64,000 nucleotides of DNA from Collybiopsis luxurians FD-317 M1 (lineage: Eukaryota; Basidiomycota; Agaricomycetes; Agaricales; Omphalotaceae): positions 186,001 to 250,000 of the forward strand of contig KN834767.1 of NCBI GenBank assembly GCA_000827265.1, read 5' to 3'. Shown piece by piece: positions 1 to 11,023 of this stretch (position 1 is its first letter; each line of letters begins with the position of its first letter). A program made the translations under genes and the position numbers. The notes under the pieces are model-generated. The model was not told where the DNA came from, ran no database searches, and worked only from the letters and a program-made list of their open reading frames with translations.

Positions 1-1259
1 CATAGGGCAGTAGGTAATTGATTCCAAACCCTAAACCAGCCAACGAAGGGCTGCATCCATTTAGTAGAAACCTCTAGGAAAGCTAAGTTTACACGTACAC
101 AAATTCTTTGACAATCATGCTGTATTTATGCTCTGGATGATCATCTTTCATGTTGTCGAATGAATATCCAAGACCGGATTGGCCTATGAGTTCGAGGGCG
201 GCACGGGTCATCCATGAAAGCAGGTCAAGCTATAATAAGACTATCAGAATCTCGGGACGGTTGTTACTTTATCTGTATTAGTAGGACTCACTTCACAAGG
301 CCCGTCTTTAACGCGACGAGATAAGGTGTTTTCCAACTAATAATGATAAGAACCAATATTTTGACAGATGAAATCCGGGCGGCACCTGGTCGACCACGTC
401 GTAGAAGATGGGTACTGCAAAAAAGGTATGTAAATTAAGCTCCCGCTGAGGAAATTAGTCACCAGCTTCTTACACATTGAGCGCATGTGAGCAATCGAGA
501 AGACAGGGTTTAACATCTTGCGCTGCCGGCGGTGTTGCTCGCCTGCTGTGTTCAGAAGACCTCTACCAAAGAAAATACCACCATTCCTGGGGCATTCGAT
601 AAATGGCTGCATCAACGTGGGAGCGAGGCGGTTCCGTACTCAACGCGCGGAGGCTTGAATGAGGAACTCTCCTGTAACAGGCCGGCTATGAGCCTAAAAT
701 TTTCAATGCTCAAGCTCATAAAGTCGCACTTTGACTAGGATATGATACATGGCTTTGGGGTCGAATGTGTAGAATTGTTTTCTCTGCCGAAAAGGTATCA
801 GCTGCTGTACGAAGTCGATATAGAACACTATTCTTACTCCCAGAGGGCCGTTAATGCGGGAAGTCGGTCCATCTATAGAGGCAATGCTATGAGAAAATCA
901 CACCGGCCAATGATTTCAAAGAAACACCGACATACACTCTTTCGCTAACCAGCTGTTAAACTCCCATCCATTCTGTAAGTCGAAGACATGCATATGATCG
1001 CCTAGCATGTGCGTGTTTACTCAGCACACGAACGATTAGGGAGGCAGCTTTATCGTTTACCTTTCAACCATGATTGCAGTAGTGGGCCTTGAAGTCGGTT
1101 CAAAGAGGGCACAAGTGGGCGACAATTTCTGCTACTGCGACTTCGAAACAGAGTCCATATAGATGCCGATGTGACGATGACGACAAAGATCTGCAATAAA
1201 ATGTCCAACCTATGACCAGAGGTTTGAAGGTGCCAGGCGTCGAGAGTCATGTTAGACAT
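1..1259 (-). CDS. Cytochrome P450, N-terminal part (runs off left edge)
   Basis: Haem-thiolate monooxygenase, expected in the ER membrane. The sequence shows an N-terminal hydrophobic anchor (LLQIFVVIVTSASIW), the hinge GPLLQSWLKG, then RINGPLG, FYTFDPKAMYHILVK, the strongly conserved FGRGLLNTAGEQHRRQRKML, LPIFYDVVDQ and MTRAALELIGQSGLGYSFD. The fragments join through short GT-AG introns: exons 474-606, 386-414 and 292-336 are clear, and the exon that ends after KEFV continues into the last 40 bases. The first junction works if exon 2 opens with GDHMHVFDLQNGWEF. The one join before PFIECPRN (near 606-640) is not fully resolved. The I-helix, ExxR and Cys-ligand regions lie outside the window. 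The start ATG at 1259 is the first in frame before the anchor. Subfamily and substrate cannot be told. Confidence 0.88.
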
Positions 1260-1860
1260 TTAGGATTATGCTAAGGATCTGACCAGTTTTATATACAAGA
1301 CGCACTCCCCGTGAGACTGAACTAGAAGGATATCGATAACTCCGATTGTATGCATATAGCACAACCTTATGTGGCAGGTAGTAAGAAGCTTGAGAATCAC
1401 TTGACCTTTACAACATCCTATTCTCGGAAGCATTGCCAAGGGCTCTTGAAGCGTGAAGAACACCAAAGAGGGAGGCTCGGACAGAATGACATTACAGTAC
1501 ATATAGACGTAGCAGACAACTGTTGAGTAAATCTTTCGAGCTAGCATTCAAATCCAGCTCAGTTGTACATAGCTACCCGGTTCGTGACTTTCACTTCCAA
1601 GTATCGAAAGCTCGTCCATTTTCGTCATAAAATATATCAAAGTTCTGTGGCGGTTCATACTCGGTGAAGTTTTGGGTATGATATATACGGCGTGCGGGAA
1701 ATCTGAAAATGAAATGCCGCGTGCACACTGGAACCACATGATCAGACATCATATCGCTGATACACCCAGCTTTGACATCTACTTTCATGGCAGGTGCAAA
1801 CTTTACAGGCGGAAGGAGGTAATGTCTTTCTGGCTTCAATATTAGAATTTTGCCACATTT
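1260..1860. other. Intergenic, divergent promoter region
   Basis: Lies between the 5' ends of the P450 (-) and the orphan gene (+), so it should carry both promoters. Short overlapping minus-strand ORFs occur here, but none has a recognisable domain or convincing splice context. I see no repeat. Confidence 0.5.
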
Positions 1861-4800
1861 ATGAATAGGAACAAAGCAGTTGCTCGCGTGAAAGATTCCG
1901 TTGGACGCGCTCAAAAACAGCATTTTTGTGCTCAAAAGCTCAAACTTAAGCTTGCAGGTCGTCGCGTCGAAGAGGAGCGATCTGCTCCAAAATATTCAAT
2001 CTCTGATATTCAACTCGCGCATGCTAGGCAGAACTCGACAAACGCCAACGATCAGAGCGTTGTTGGATATATACCTGCACCCATTCGTGTTTCTCCTTGC
2101 ACTCCAGAGTCGAGACTGAGGCTCTCAAAGTTCTCTGAGAGTGCCTCTAGCTCGGCTACCGGGCGGTCTTCCAAGGTTCTGCAGGCCCTGGATACTTTGG
2201 AACGTACGTTATCCTTCATTCCAGAGTGCCACTATGACCCATAAGTCTCTCATGTAGCGCTCTCTTTAAGAGCCGCCATGGACCAGGTACTCTCAATCCC
2301 CAACCTAGCTGGGCTCTCCAAACGTCCACGACCTAGTATGAGACGACAACGGTCCTCATCTTCACCCTGCGCTCGTGAGGAAACCAGGAAACGCCGCGTA
2401 AACCATCTTTGACGTGTATAGTTGCCATAAGACTGAATATCCACTAGAGGACCGCCGAAATCGAGACTGGATCTCCACTCATGCGACCCTCTTCTGTAAA
2501 TGCAAAGTTTGGGGACAATACTGATCTAGATCTAATTGGCCAACGAACCTACTCGGACTTTGGAAGCAGTCTGGCCGACTCACAATTTACCCCGGCGAGA
2601 GGAAGGGGCGGCGAGAATCAGGAATACTGTGAGCAGGAGGTATAACTTTATCTCTAACCGATTCAAACTGAATTCAACAGCTTCAGACACCAGCCAGCAA
2701 GAATCATGGACCGTCTACCCGCGCGCAAATGTGAAATCAAATGTCACTCTTTCCTCTTCCCATCGTTCTTGGCAAAGTTCAGACCCACCTCATCCCAACG
2801 TCAAGGATGCTTCTTCTCATCATGAAGATGATCCTAATTATCGTTCTTCTCTAGCATTGGAGAACTCTGGTGGGCACAACCTTGGTAGTGTCACGGCGGA
2901 CTCTCCCCAGACGAATATATTTGACTATGAAGATCCTTGGACAGCCATAGGCGTCCTGCTAGGAATTGAGAAACCTCCCAATACTCCGCTGAAGAAGCGA
3001 GATATCCGAAAGGTGTTAGCCGAAATTCAGACGCCTCTTCCGACGCCCAAAGCGGATGCCCAACAGGAAGCCCCTCTGAAATTACCTACCTCCATTCGTG
3101 CTAAAAATGCCAATTGGGACGCAGAATCGGACCCCTTCAAGATATTCTCGCCCAATAATCGACATCAAAGCGTTCTTCCCGGTCTCTTACATTCATTGAT
3201 TCCCTACAACTCTTCTGAAGTATCCTCAAGGCCACCTTCAACCCATTCCCAGGCAAATAGGCTATCGCCTCGCATTTCTGATTCCACTCGCCGTTCGTTT
3301 TCTGATCATGGACTAAAAGATACGGACGACCTAGTTGGTAATCGGCCTACTCTTCAGAGCTACCGTATTGATACTTCCCTGTCCACACCCCGCTCGAGTC
3401 GTGCTCGGTTTATCAGTCTCGATCAAGGCCCGTGTTATGACGAAGGTGAAGTGGCTCCCATCAATTCGGATTCTCATTATCCACCCTATCAGGCAACAAC
3501 TCAAAGCTCGTCTCCTTTGTTCGGGAACCGGACATCGTCGGATGACGGGGAAGCTCATGACCAACGCGGCGAAGAAGCTTCCGACTCGAATACCGCCTGT
3601 GACGGCCATGTACGATATCGGTCCTCATTGCCATTTCGCCTATCGCAAGAAAATCAAGACTTCCAAACGGACGACGGGGATGGAGCTATAACGGAAATCT
3701 TCCATGATGACGCGTTTACGCCAATGAAGTTTGCTCTACCTTCCTCCGGGGAGCTAGGACCTACCAGTGGACATTTTGATGGCGTATACGAAGATTTTGC
3801 TGGTCCTCGGCACTGGAATGATTCACCACAGGCGCCGGAGAAAAGACCGCCTCGATCTACGGGTTTCAGATACCATTACATGTCAACGTACGGTGAAGAT
3901 ATCGTGACCCCGACCGCACGATTTGTAACCCCACAGCAGTCAACCGCTACCGCTACTCCTCCAGCCTATCACGCCCATCACCCTGCCGATTCTTCGCCTC
4001 CAATTATCCAATCGACCATCGAGAACATGCTCATCTGTATCTCTGATTCTGCTTCTGACGATGATTCTTCTGGCCAAAAGACTCAACGGACTCAAAGGTA
4101 TTCCTCCCCTGCAATGCGTGCTCTCAACAGCTCTTCGCAACCTCAATTTCAGAAAGAACCTCTTGCTCCGACCTCGTTATTCAGCCCTTTGGGATCCGGA
4201 TCTACCGCCTCTCTCGATCCTCGTGCTAAGCTCTCTACAAAGCTTGATATGTCCTTACACGGACGTTCTTTGCGCTCCAGATATGGACGTCCCGTTTCTC
4301 GTGTTTCCACTCCCACTACTTCCAAGTTCTTGACATCTTTGACCGCAGCAAGCGCTAACGCAACACAGGCTCGTACACCCGCCAGACGAATCCAGCCATC
4401 TCCATTCCGCTCGAATCTGGGCTTCAATGCATTGCAAACTATGCAAACGACCCAAGCTTCCCCTCAAGTTCAACTTTCTCGGCTTTCACCGGTATTACGA
4501 TCGTTGCCATCCGAGTCTTCTGGATCAAGAAGAGAAATGGTTTCGAGAAAGCTGGAAAGTGACACAAGGTGCATCAGCTCAGTCCAGGAAGGACGCCAGG
4601 TCCTAGACAGTCAATCAGATCTTCGAAAAGTTGAACAGATGTTGACGATGCCCGTTCCATCACTCTCGATCAACGTGACGAAAGAGCACGCCGATAAGGA
4701 GCTGGATGCTCTCGAAACCTCGGACCCAAACAAGATTGACGGTCCTACTGAACGGTATATTGTCGACCGCGCTGATACTAGTCGGTTTGGGCACAGGCCA

Positions 4801-4896
4801 GAGATTCGAACAGCGATACCTACGAAGACCAACACGCGAGCCATGACTTTGTTGAAGCTTTTTGATGATGACGATATAGCGTCGGATAGCGATTGA
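1861..4896 (+). CDS. Large disordered protein of unknown function (about 959 aa)
   Basis: Four exons join in frame: 1861-2203, 2258-2397, 2448-2628 and 2681-4896, with donors gtacgt, gtaaac and gtgagc, giving 959 residues. The product is rich in Ser, Pro, Thr and charged residues. There is a basic patch (RKRRR) near residue 160, and a more ordered stretch in the middle around DYEDPWTAIGVLLGIEKPP, followed by LKKRDIRKVLAEIQTPLP. The C-terminus is acidic (LFDDDDIASDSD). I recognise no domain. The basic cluster and low complexity would suit a nuclear protein, but that is inference. The start at 1861 is the first ATG in the frame that joins to exon 2; an upstream non-coding exon is possible. Confidence 0.75.
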
Positions 4897-5285
4897 AAGT
4901 GTCTGGGTAAACCGTTCGTTATTTTTTCCTGTCGCACACTCTTTCTGCGGCATTGCCAAATGCTCTATAACTTGTACTTCTGGCGTGACAGTTCCTCTAC
5001 GAGACGTTTTGATTCTCGTACGCTCGGGCATATTCTGGTTCTGACGACTTTCATCTTCTGAGTCGTAAGGTCTAATGACGGGAACAACGTAAAAGAGGAA
5101 AAAATTTGTACGAAGCATCAAAGGCTTCCGTATCAGTTACGGTTATGTATCGAACCGACAAACATTTTTTTGCTCTTCTCTTCTGCTAACATATAACGGC
5201 AGGAAACAATCGGCACTAGATAAATAATAATATTTAAGGTGAATGGATATATGCAATAGCATGCCATGAGTGTCTAAGCAAATCT
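4897..5285. other. Intergenic, convergent 3' ends
   Basis: Sits between the stop codons of two convergent genes. It is AT-rich toward 5220-5260 and probably holds both 3' UTRs and poly(A) sites. No gene seen. Confidence 0.5.
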
Positions 5286-6890
5286 CTAGTCTATTGTGAA
5301 CCTGCCAACGACTTCCCTCTGGTCATCTGCAATGACATCCTGAAATTCTTCATATAGTGCTTTGACCACCTCACGTTCAGTCCATCTCTGCTTTTCGCCA
5401 GTATTTTCAGGGTCAGGTATGGGCGTGAATGTGTACTCTATTGAAAGGGCTGAAAGTACGCCTCCGTAAGCGTGCGAAATCCCTGTACGCAAATTGTGAG
5501 CTTATGGGCATCTGGCAAAAAAACATGGGAAGTTCAAACCTGTGTCGACGATTACGATCTTCCCGTTGCATCGAGCTACGATATTCTAAGTTTTGTAATC
5601 GACGTATCAGTCATCCCGCAACGGGAAAAAAAAGAAAAGAAAAGGTAACCTACATGAAAGTGCGGCGTATGTCCCATAATCATTCTTCGCGTCCCGGTCT
5701 TTTTCAAAACTTCTTCCACATCTGCACATGCCTTTTCTTCGGGATCATATGCCCAACCGCGATACCACAGCGGTCCATTAGCTTCATAAAGTTCGCGTTC
5801 TTCAGTTGTAGTGCTTTCCGGTAGTCCGGGATAGTGAGGATTCATCGGATAAGGAGGAGGCTGTTCTCTTCTTTGCAATTTCCGCAGGAATGACGAACCA
5901 ATCTCGTTGATTTTCTCCGGGAACGGAACCAAGGCGCCATAAGTCGGTGACAACCCACCATGGACGAATGATAGAGCAGCATGAGACATGGGACCATCTT
6001 CCAGACCAAGTTCACGAATATGGGAGGGTTCCAGCTCTTCCTTGCCATCCATGTCTTGTTCAAAATGTACCTGGGAGCGGACCGGAGGGTAGGGAGTGTT
6101 CGGTGGCCCCAGATAAGGATGTAAAGGCAGACGAGTTGTGACAGTGTAATTATTTGCCCAAGAACGACCGATACGTCCACTTGAAAGTATACGTTGACGA
6201 GCTTCAATAGTTCCAAAGGTCTTGATTTCTGAGGGATACACGTATCTCCAATCACCAATCGCATTCATGTATTCGTGGTTACCCAGATTAGAAAGAACAA
6301 CTCCACCATTGGCGAGAGCTTGATCCCGCAGCTTGTCCATCCAAGTGAAGAGCTTGATTGTGTCGTCGCCGCTAAATACGCGTGGATGAGCTGTCTTGTT
6401 TTTCGGGTTTTCCAGTAACTACAACAAATACCGATCTATTATATCGCCGGTCTGGACGAAAAAGTCCACATTTCCGGACCATTTTCCTTCTTCGTCAGTG
6501 ACCCCAGAAAAATTCAGGACTCGAAGAGCATTTGGGTAGTCTCCGTGTAAGTCACCTACGCAGACCTTGAAGAATAGTTAGATTGCAGAGAAAAAAGGTA
6601 TCTGAGTACTTGATCCTTACAATACGCCTAGAGAACGCCTTGAGAGTCGACTCCTCTAAATTCAAGTGAGGCTGTGATTTTCCAAGTCCAACTTGTTCCG
6701 TTAAAAGATCCCAGGGAACACTGAAAAAGGGTAGATGCACAATGTGTTCCGTATACGCATGCTGGAATGCGGAATAGATCTGGAGGTGTGAACCATACAA
6801 ATGTGTGTAATACAACCCGCAGAGAAGAGGAAGCACAATCCAGATCCGAGAATATTTAGGAGGATTGCTCGGGGTAGGAGAAGGAGCCAT
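5286..6890 (-). CDS. Calcineurin-like (PPP-type) phosphoesterase with N-terminal membrane anchor
   Basis: Five exons join exactly: 6621-6890, 6432-6565, 5654-6371, 5540-5585 and 5286-5482, giving 454 residues. The metallophosphatase motifs appear in order: GDLHGD, GDIIDRGDD (restored across the 6371/6432 junction), GNHEYMN, then FVHGG, and finally MGHTPH. These are the metal-binding and catalytic residues of the family. The N-terminus has a hydrophobic segment (IWIVLPLLCGLYY, about residues 15-30) that reads as a signal anchor, so the catalytic domain is probably lumenal or exposed. The domain resembles the Shewanella-like/bacterial-like PPP branch more than PP1/PP2A. The start MAPSPTP was chosen over an in-frame ATG 22 codons upstream because it places the anchor near the N-terminus. 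The substrate is unknown. Confidence 0.88.
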
Positions 6891-7103
6891 GACCGTGCCA
6901 GCAAGCAGAATGGAAGAATGGTAAGGAAGGGTAAATAGGCGCCCGCAGTACCTCAACGCGTCAACTCTTGATTGGGGGACTCTGATTCCTATTGCAATAA
7001 TTTACAGTATAAACAATACAAACATCTATGTACAGTACTCTATTTACAATTACCAGTACAGCGTAAAACTACACCAGAAATACTTTTATTTACACCTTTG
7101 GCT

Positions 7104-9963
7104 TCAAACGTACGTCCGTCTTTTAATACTATTCACAACATCCCTGACAACCCCCAACCATCGTGCTATTTTTTCAGTCTCCTCTAATACCCCGTCATGT
7201 CTAGCATCAATTTTACGGAGCAGGAGTCTCCGTATAGCTCGAGTTTCTTCGTCGTCGTTATCCGCCAAATTTCCAGTGAAAGACTTGCTTCCTATTGAGA
7301 CTTTAGACGCCACAGTTGACACGGAAATTATGGATGCGAAACTGGATTTTGCTGATAGGGAAGTGCTGACGCTACGGATGAATAAATCATCCTCGACCTT
7401 TACAGGAAGATTCGAAATCATCGCTTTTCTTGCCTAGCAGAAGCAAAAAGTCAGACAGAATATTCTAAAATTGGTTTCGAAATCACCGTACCTTCAATGC
7501 TCGTTTTAAGATACGGTCCGCACGTGAAATAGATCGAGACGCAGAATCTAGAAGCACTTTGCTCTATGAAGGATCTCAGTCAACTGTGAGCAGTCGTTGC
7601 AGTGCCACAACGCTTACCGAAACGAGTGAGTCTCGGATATCCTCTAAATCCTTTCCTACAGCTCCGAGAGTAATGCCAGAGGTCCGTAGTGCAGCATTGA
7701 TGGAGTTACACGTCATATTCTTCGAGTCATTAGAGTTTCGAGGACTGCGAAGAAGCATCTGGGTTTCCTCTTGACAAGGCATCGGAGGAGGGGAAGGAGA
7801 ACCAGCGACCTTCGGAATAGCAGTAGCGGAAGACTTGCGTTTGATCCATGCGACGAATCTTGACGTAGTCGAAGTAGCCTTCTTCTCTAGCAAAGAAGGG
7901 CTACCATCTTCTGATATAATTATCGAAGGGGTAGCCGATTTCGTTCCCGTCAAAGATCTCTCGCCGCTACTGACACAGGTTAGATCTGAATCCTCAGAGG
8001 CCCTCGTCTGTGTCCAAGGTTCAAGTCCGCGCTCTTCCAGCTTCACGTTCACTAAACACGTCGTGGAATCCAATAGTACAGTCATATCACGAGCGTCGTC
8101 TTCCATATCCTTCAGCACATCCCACACTTCCTTGACCCGCGCACGCAGATAATCAATGATAGCTCCATGTATTCTGTCCATCTCGACCGTGAGCGATTCT
8201 AGATGCCTGATATGCTGTACATCGGTGTCGTGGTGCATAGAAGGAGAAGAAATGCGCAAATTGTCTATGAGCTGGTGAGAGGCAGCAGTGACATCGAAAT
8301 CCAATGTGGTGGACGAAATACGCCGTTGGTAGTGAAATTCTGTAATTTCATCCAAGTGTGACTCGATAGAGTACTGGCCATAAGTAGGACGCAGTGTATA
8401 GGTCGATAGAGAAGACTCGGGACGCAATAATTCCAATTCCCCAAATGCGAGGCGGAATTCAGGTTTAGCAGCTTCCCAAGCGGTGAGACTAGGTGACGAA
8501 AAAATCAGCACGACACTGTTGTAAGTATTGGTTGAACGCACCCTTTGGCATTACAAAGGTCCCTGACGGAATGTGAGGGATCGAACTTGAGTAGAATTTG
8601 TAAAACTTCTGGAGAATGTGCGTGCTTGGCAGCAATATGAATACAAGTGTCCCCGTTCTTGTCTGTAGCGGACAAAGGAGCTCGTAAGTCGTGTACGAGA
8701 TGGGATACATATTGATACAATGCCTCAGTAGGGCATTTTCCATGATCAGAGAAAGCAAAACAGTGCAAAGCCGTGTAGTGCTCATGTTCGGTGAACAATG
8801 CTACGTCAGCGCCTGCACAGTATAGCGTGTCTAGAATCTTGACGGAGGGTTCCGACATACAAGCCGAATGATGGATAGGACTCCAACCATTGGGGTCCCT
8901 ATAGTTTACAAGTGGAGGGCAGATAGAAGGTGAAATTGAGGGATCAAAGAGCGTTAGAAGACCTTGAACGTCGTCAGTACGGAGGTATTGCAAAATGGTG
9001 CTCGTCCATTTCTCAAGTGAATTTTGCGAGAATTCCGATAATGAAGGTGCGTCAAGACCTTCAATAAATGGGATGGAGGAGGCAGCTCGTCGGAGGGGAT
9101 CATCAGACTCTGCCAACACGCCGCTTTTGTTGGTAAGCTAAACAATCCATCAGCACTCCGCGAAGGTAGGTAAAATACCCTATTCACCTTCCACTCGTGT
9201 AGGCGATATTGACGGAGCATAGTTTCACATAAATACAGAACTCGAGGATGGGATAGCGCGTATTGGACTGCAGTTCGATGACTGAGAGCACGCAGATCTG
9301 GTCTCGAGCCATGCTCGATCTTTTGGAGTCCAGAGCATGAGTATGATATTTCATCAAGACGTGAGGCTGGCACTCACCAGTGATTTTACGATTTCATAAT
9401 GGCCGTCACGAGCTGCATCTAGGAAATATCATGGGAGATGAGGACTAGGCTCACGGAAACGCGTCGAGTTCAAAACTTACACATCAGCGGAGTTGAGCCA
9501 TGCATGTCTGTTCCATCTACTGCAACAGAGCCTTGGCTACCCTTGAGCAAAACTCGAACCGCTTCAGGCATACTCAGCCAGGCTGCCATCCCAAGAGGCG
9601 TCGCGTCATTAAACGCTTGCTGAGGTGCGTTCAAGGTGAAAAGAGAGACTTCGGGGTGCCGGAGTATGGCGTCAATTGCTTCCAGACGCGACGCATTCAT
9701 AAAAGTATCGTCGTGCGATACGGAAATGTCACTCCAGCTACCAAATATGACGGTTCAGCAAGTATTAGGAGCGTGAATGAAGGAAACACGTACTGTACCC
9801 CAGCTATGGCGCACATAAGCGGGGACCTCCCGGACGCGTCAAGGTCATTCACGTTCGCGCCAGCATTTATTGCTTCTCGAACCCCTTCACTATTCCCCTC
9901 CAAAGCCCAGATATGCAGTCCATAATTGTGCGCAGAAACGGTCGAAGTGTACACAGAAGTCAT
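7104..9963 (-). CDS. Ankyrin-repeat protein
   Basis: An intron-containing gene starting MTSVYTS. Ankyrin repeats are visible in the N-terminal half: GANVNDLDASGRSPLMCAI, then NDATPLGMAAW, then DPNGWSPIHHSACMSE, EHYTALHCFAF and DKNGDTCIHIAAKHAHSPE. The second half is non-repetitive. It holds a helical, coiled-coil-like stretch (HIRHLESLTVEMDRIHGAI) and Ser-rich linkers with a basic patch (AWIKRKSS). The C-terminus is again helical (AIRRLLLRKIDARH) and ends KRRTYV. Ankyrin repeats imply protein binding; no catalytic domain is seen and no pathway is inferable. The first splice (CA|gtacgt to ttggtag|C) restores the frame into HWSDISVSHDD. Whole-length exon structure was only partly traced. Confidence 0.82.
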
Positions 9964-11023
9964 AAGTAGAGACAGTGGTTTGAAAGAGGAATACAGCAGC
10001 GGAAGAAAGATGAGAGAAGAAGGATTGTGATGATGAAAATGAGAAGAAAAGGATAACCAAAAGATTGTCTGTTAGAGTCGATGAGTATAATGGGCAATCG
10101 CAAGGACAGCTGAGAGAAATAGCTGGATATTTAACGGTGAGAGGGTTTACATACGGGACGCGATCTGCTATTGACCTGCAACGAGGCAATTTCTCATCAG
10201 AAAGGTGTCTCAGAAGATTATATACAACACAGCGGCCAATATTTAATTGACGTCGGTACTTTAAAGGAATGACCATGAACCTGAAAGCAGCCTCGAGGCG
10301 CTAAAATTCCTTCCGAACCCATCCGTAATTTTATCTCCACAACGTAAAAGCGGGACGCTTAGAAGTGCGGAAGGAAGTGGGTGCATAGTGTTGTAAACGC
10401 TGTGGAAAGAAGGATAATTCCACAGCGACCAAGTCCTAGAGCTAAAGTCCGACTGCGTACAACACTGTAACGCGACCAGACAAATGGCCAAGGGCAGCTC
10501 AGTAAGCGCTTGGCGAAAGCTGTAAACGATATTGCGATGTCGACATGGTGACATCCAGTATCTAGGAAAGGAAATTTGAATGGGTTAATTGAACCCCCCC
10601 GGTCCACAAGGACGTCGAGGGACAAGGACATTAAATCAAGACGCGAAGCCCGTCAGCTTAGAACTTTAGCTTGAATCAAAGTCCTACCTACCCGGAGCGC
10701 TCTCAATAGGCACTCTGGTTGCAAAAATCTGTTGCAGAAACACTAGCCTGACAGGGAACATCTGTCGTGGCAGAAAGAGATAACGGTTCACAGTGGACCA
10801 ATGTATCTCGAAGTGAGTTGTGCGATTGAGGAATATATGCCAGTAGGTATGATATGCGATGCGATGAGGAATACGTATGATAATAAGTTGTACATAAAGA
10901 CTGTAAAAAAAAATAAGTTGAGAGGAAACAGTGCATTGGGATTGGAAAATGGGAACTGATGAGAACAGTACGAAGAGTCCATGCATTGTAACGTTTGTGA
11001 GTCCCAATGTAGAGACCACAGAT
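9964..11023. other. Intergenic, about 1.06 kb
   Basis: Upstream of the ankyrin gene and downstream of Mex67. Several minus-strand ORFs of 70-130 codons occur (for example 9890-10276 and 10684-11019), but none has a recognisable motif. A C8 run sits near 10597. Otherwise I see nothing. Confidence 0.5.

Noticed and set aside
901..1061. Frameshift in the P450 first exon junction, suggesting a pseudogene
   Set aside because: Using the acceptor at catgctag (exon opening GDHMHVFDLQNGWEF) instead of the later cttacag restores the frame and the conserved P450 spacing.
3331..4473. Several ORFs of 70-118 codons antisense to, or in other frames of, the large orphan protein
   Set aside because: They lie wholly within a single long exon of a better-supported gene and are expected by chance from its codon bias.
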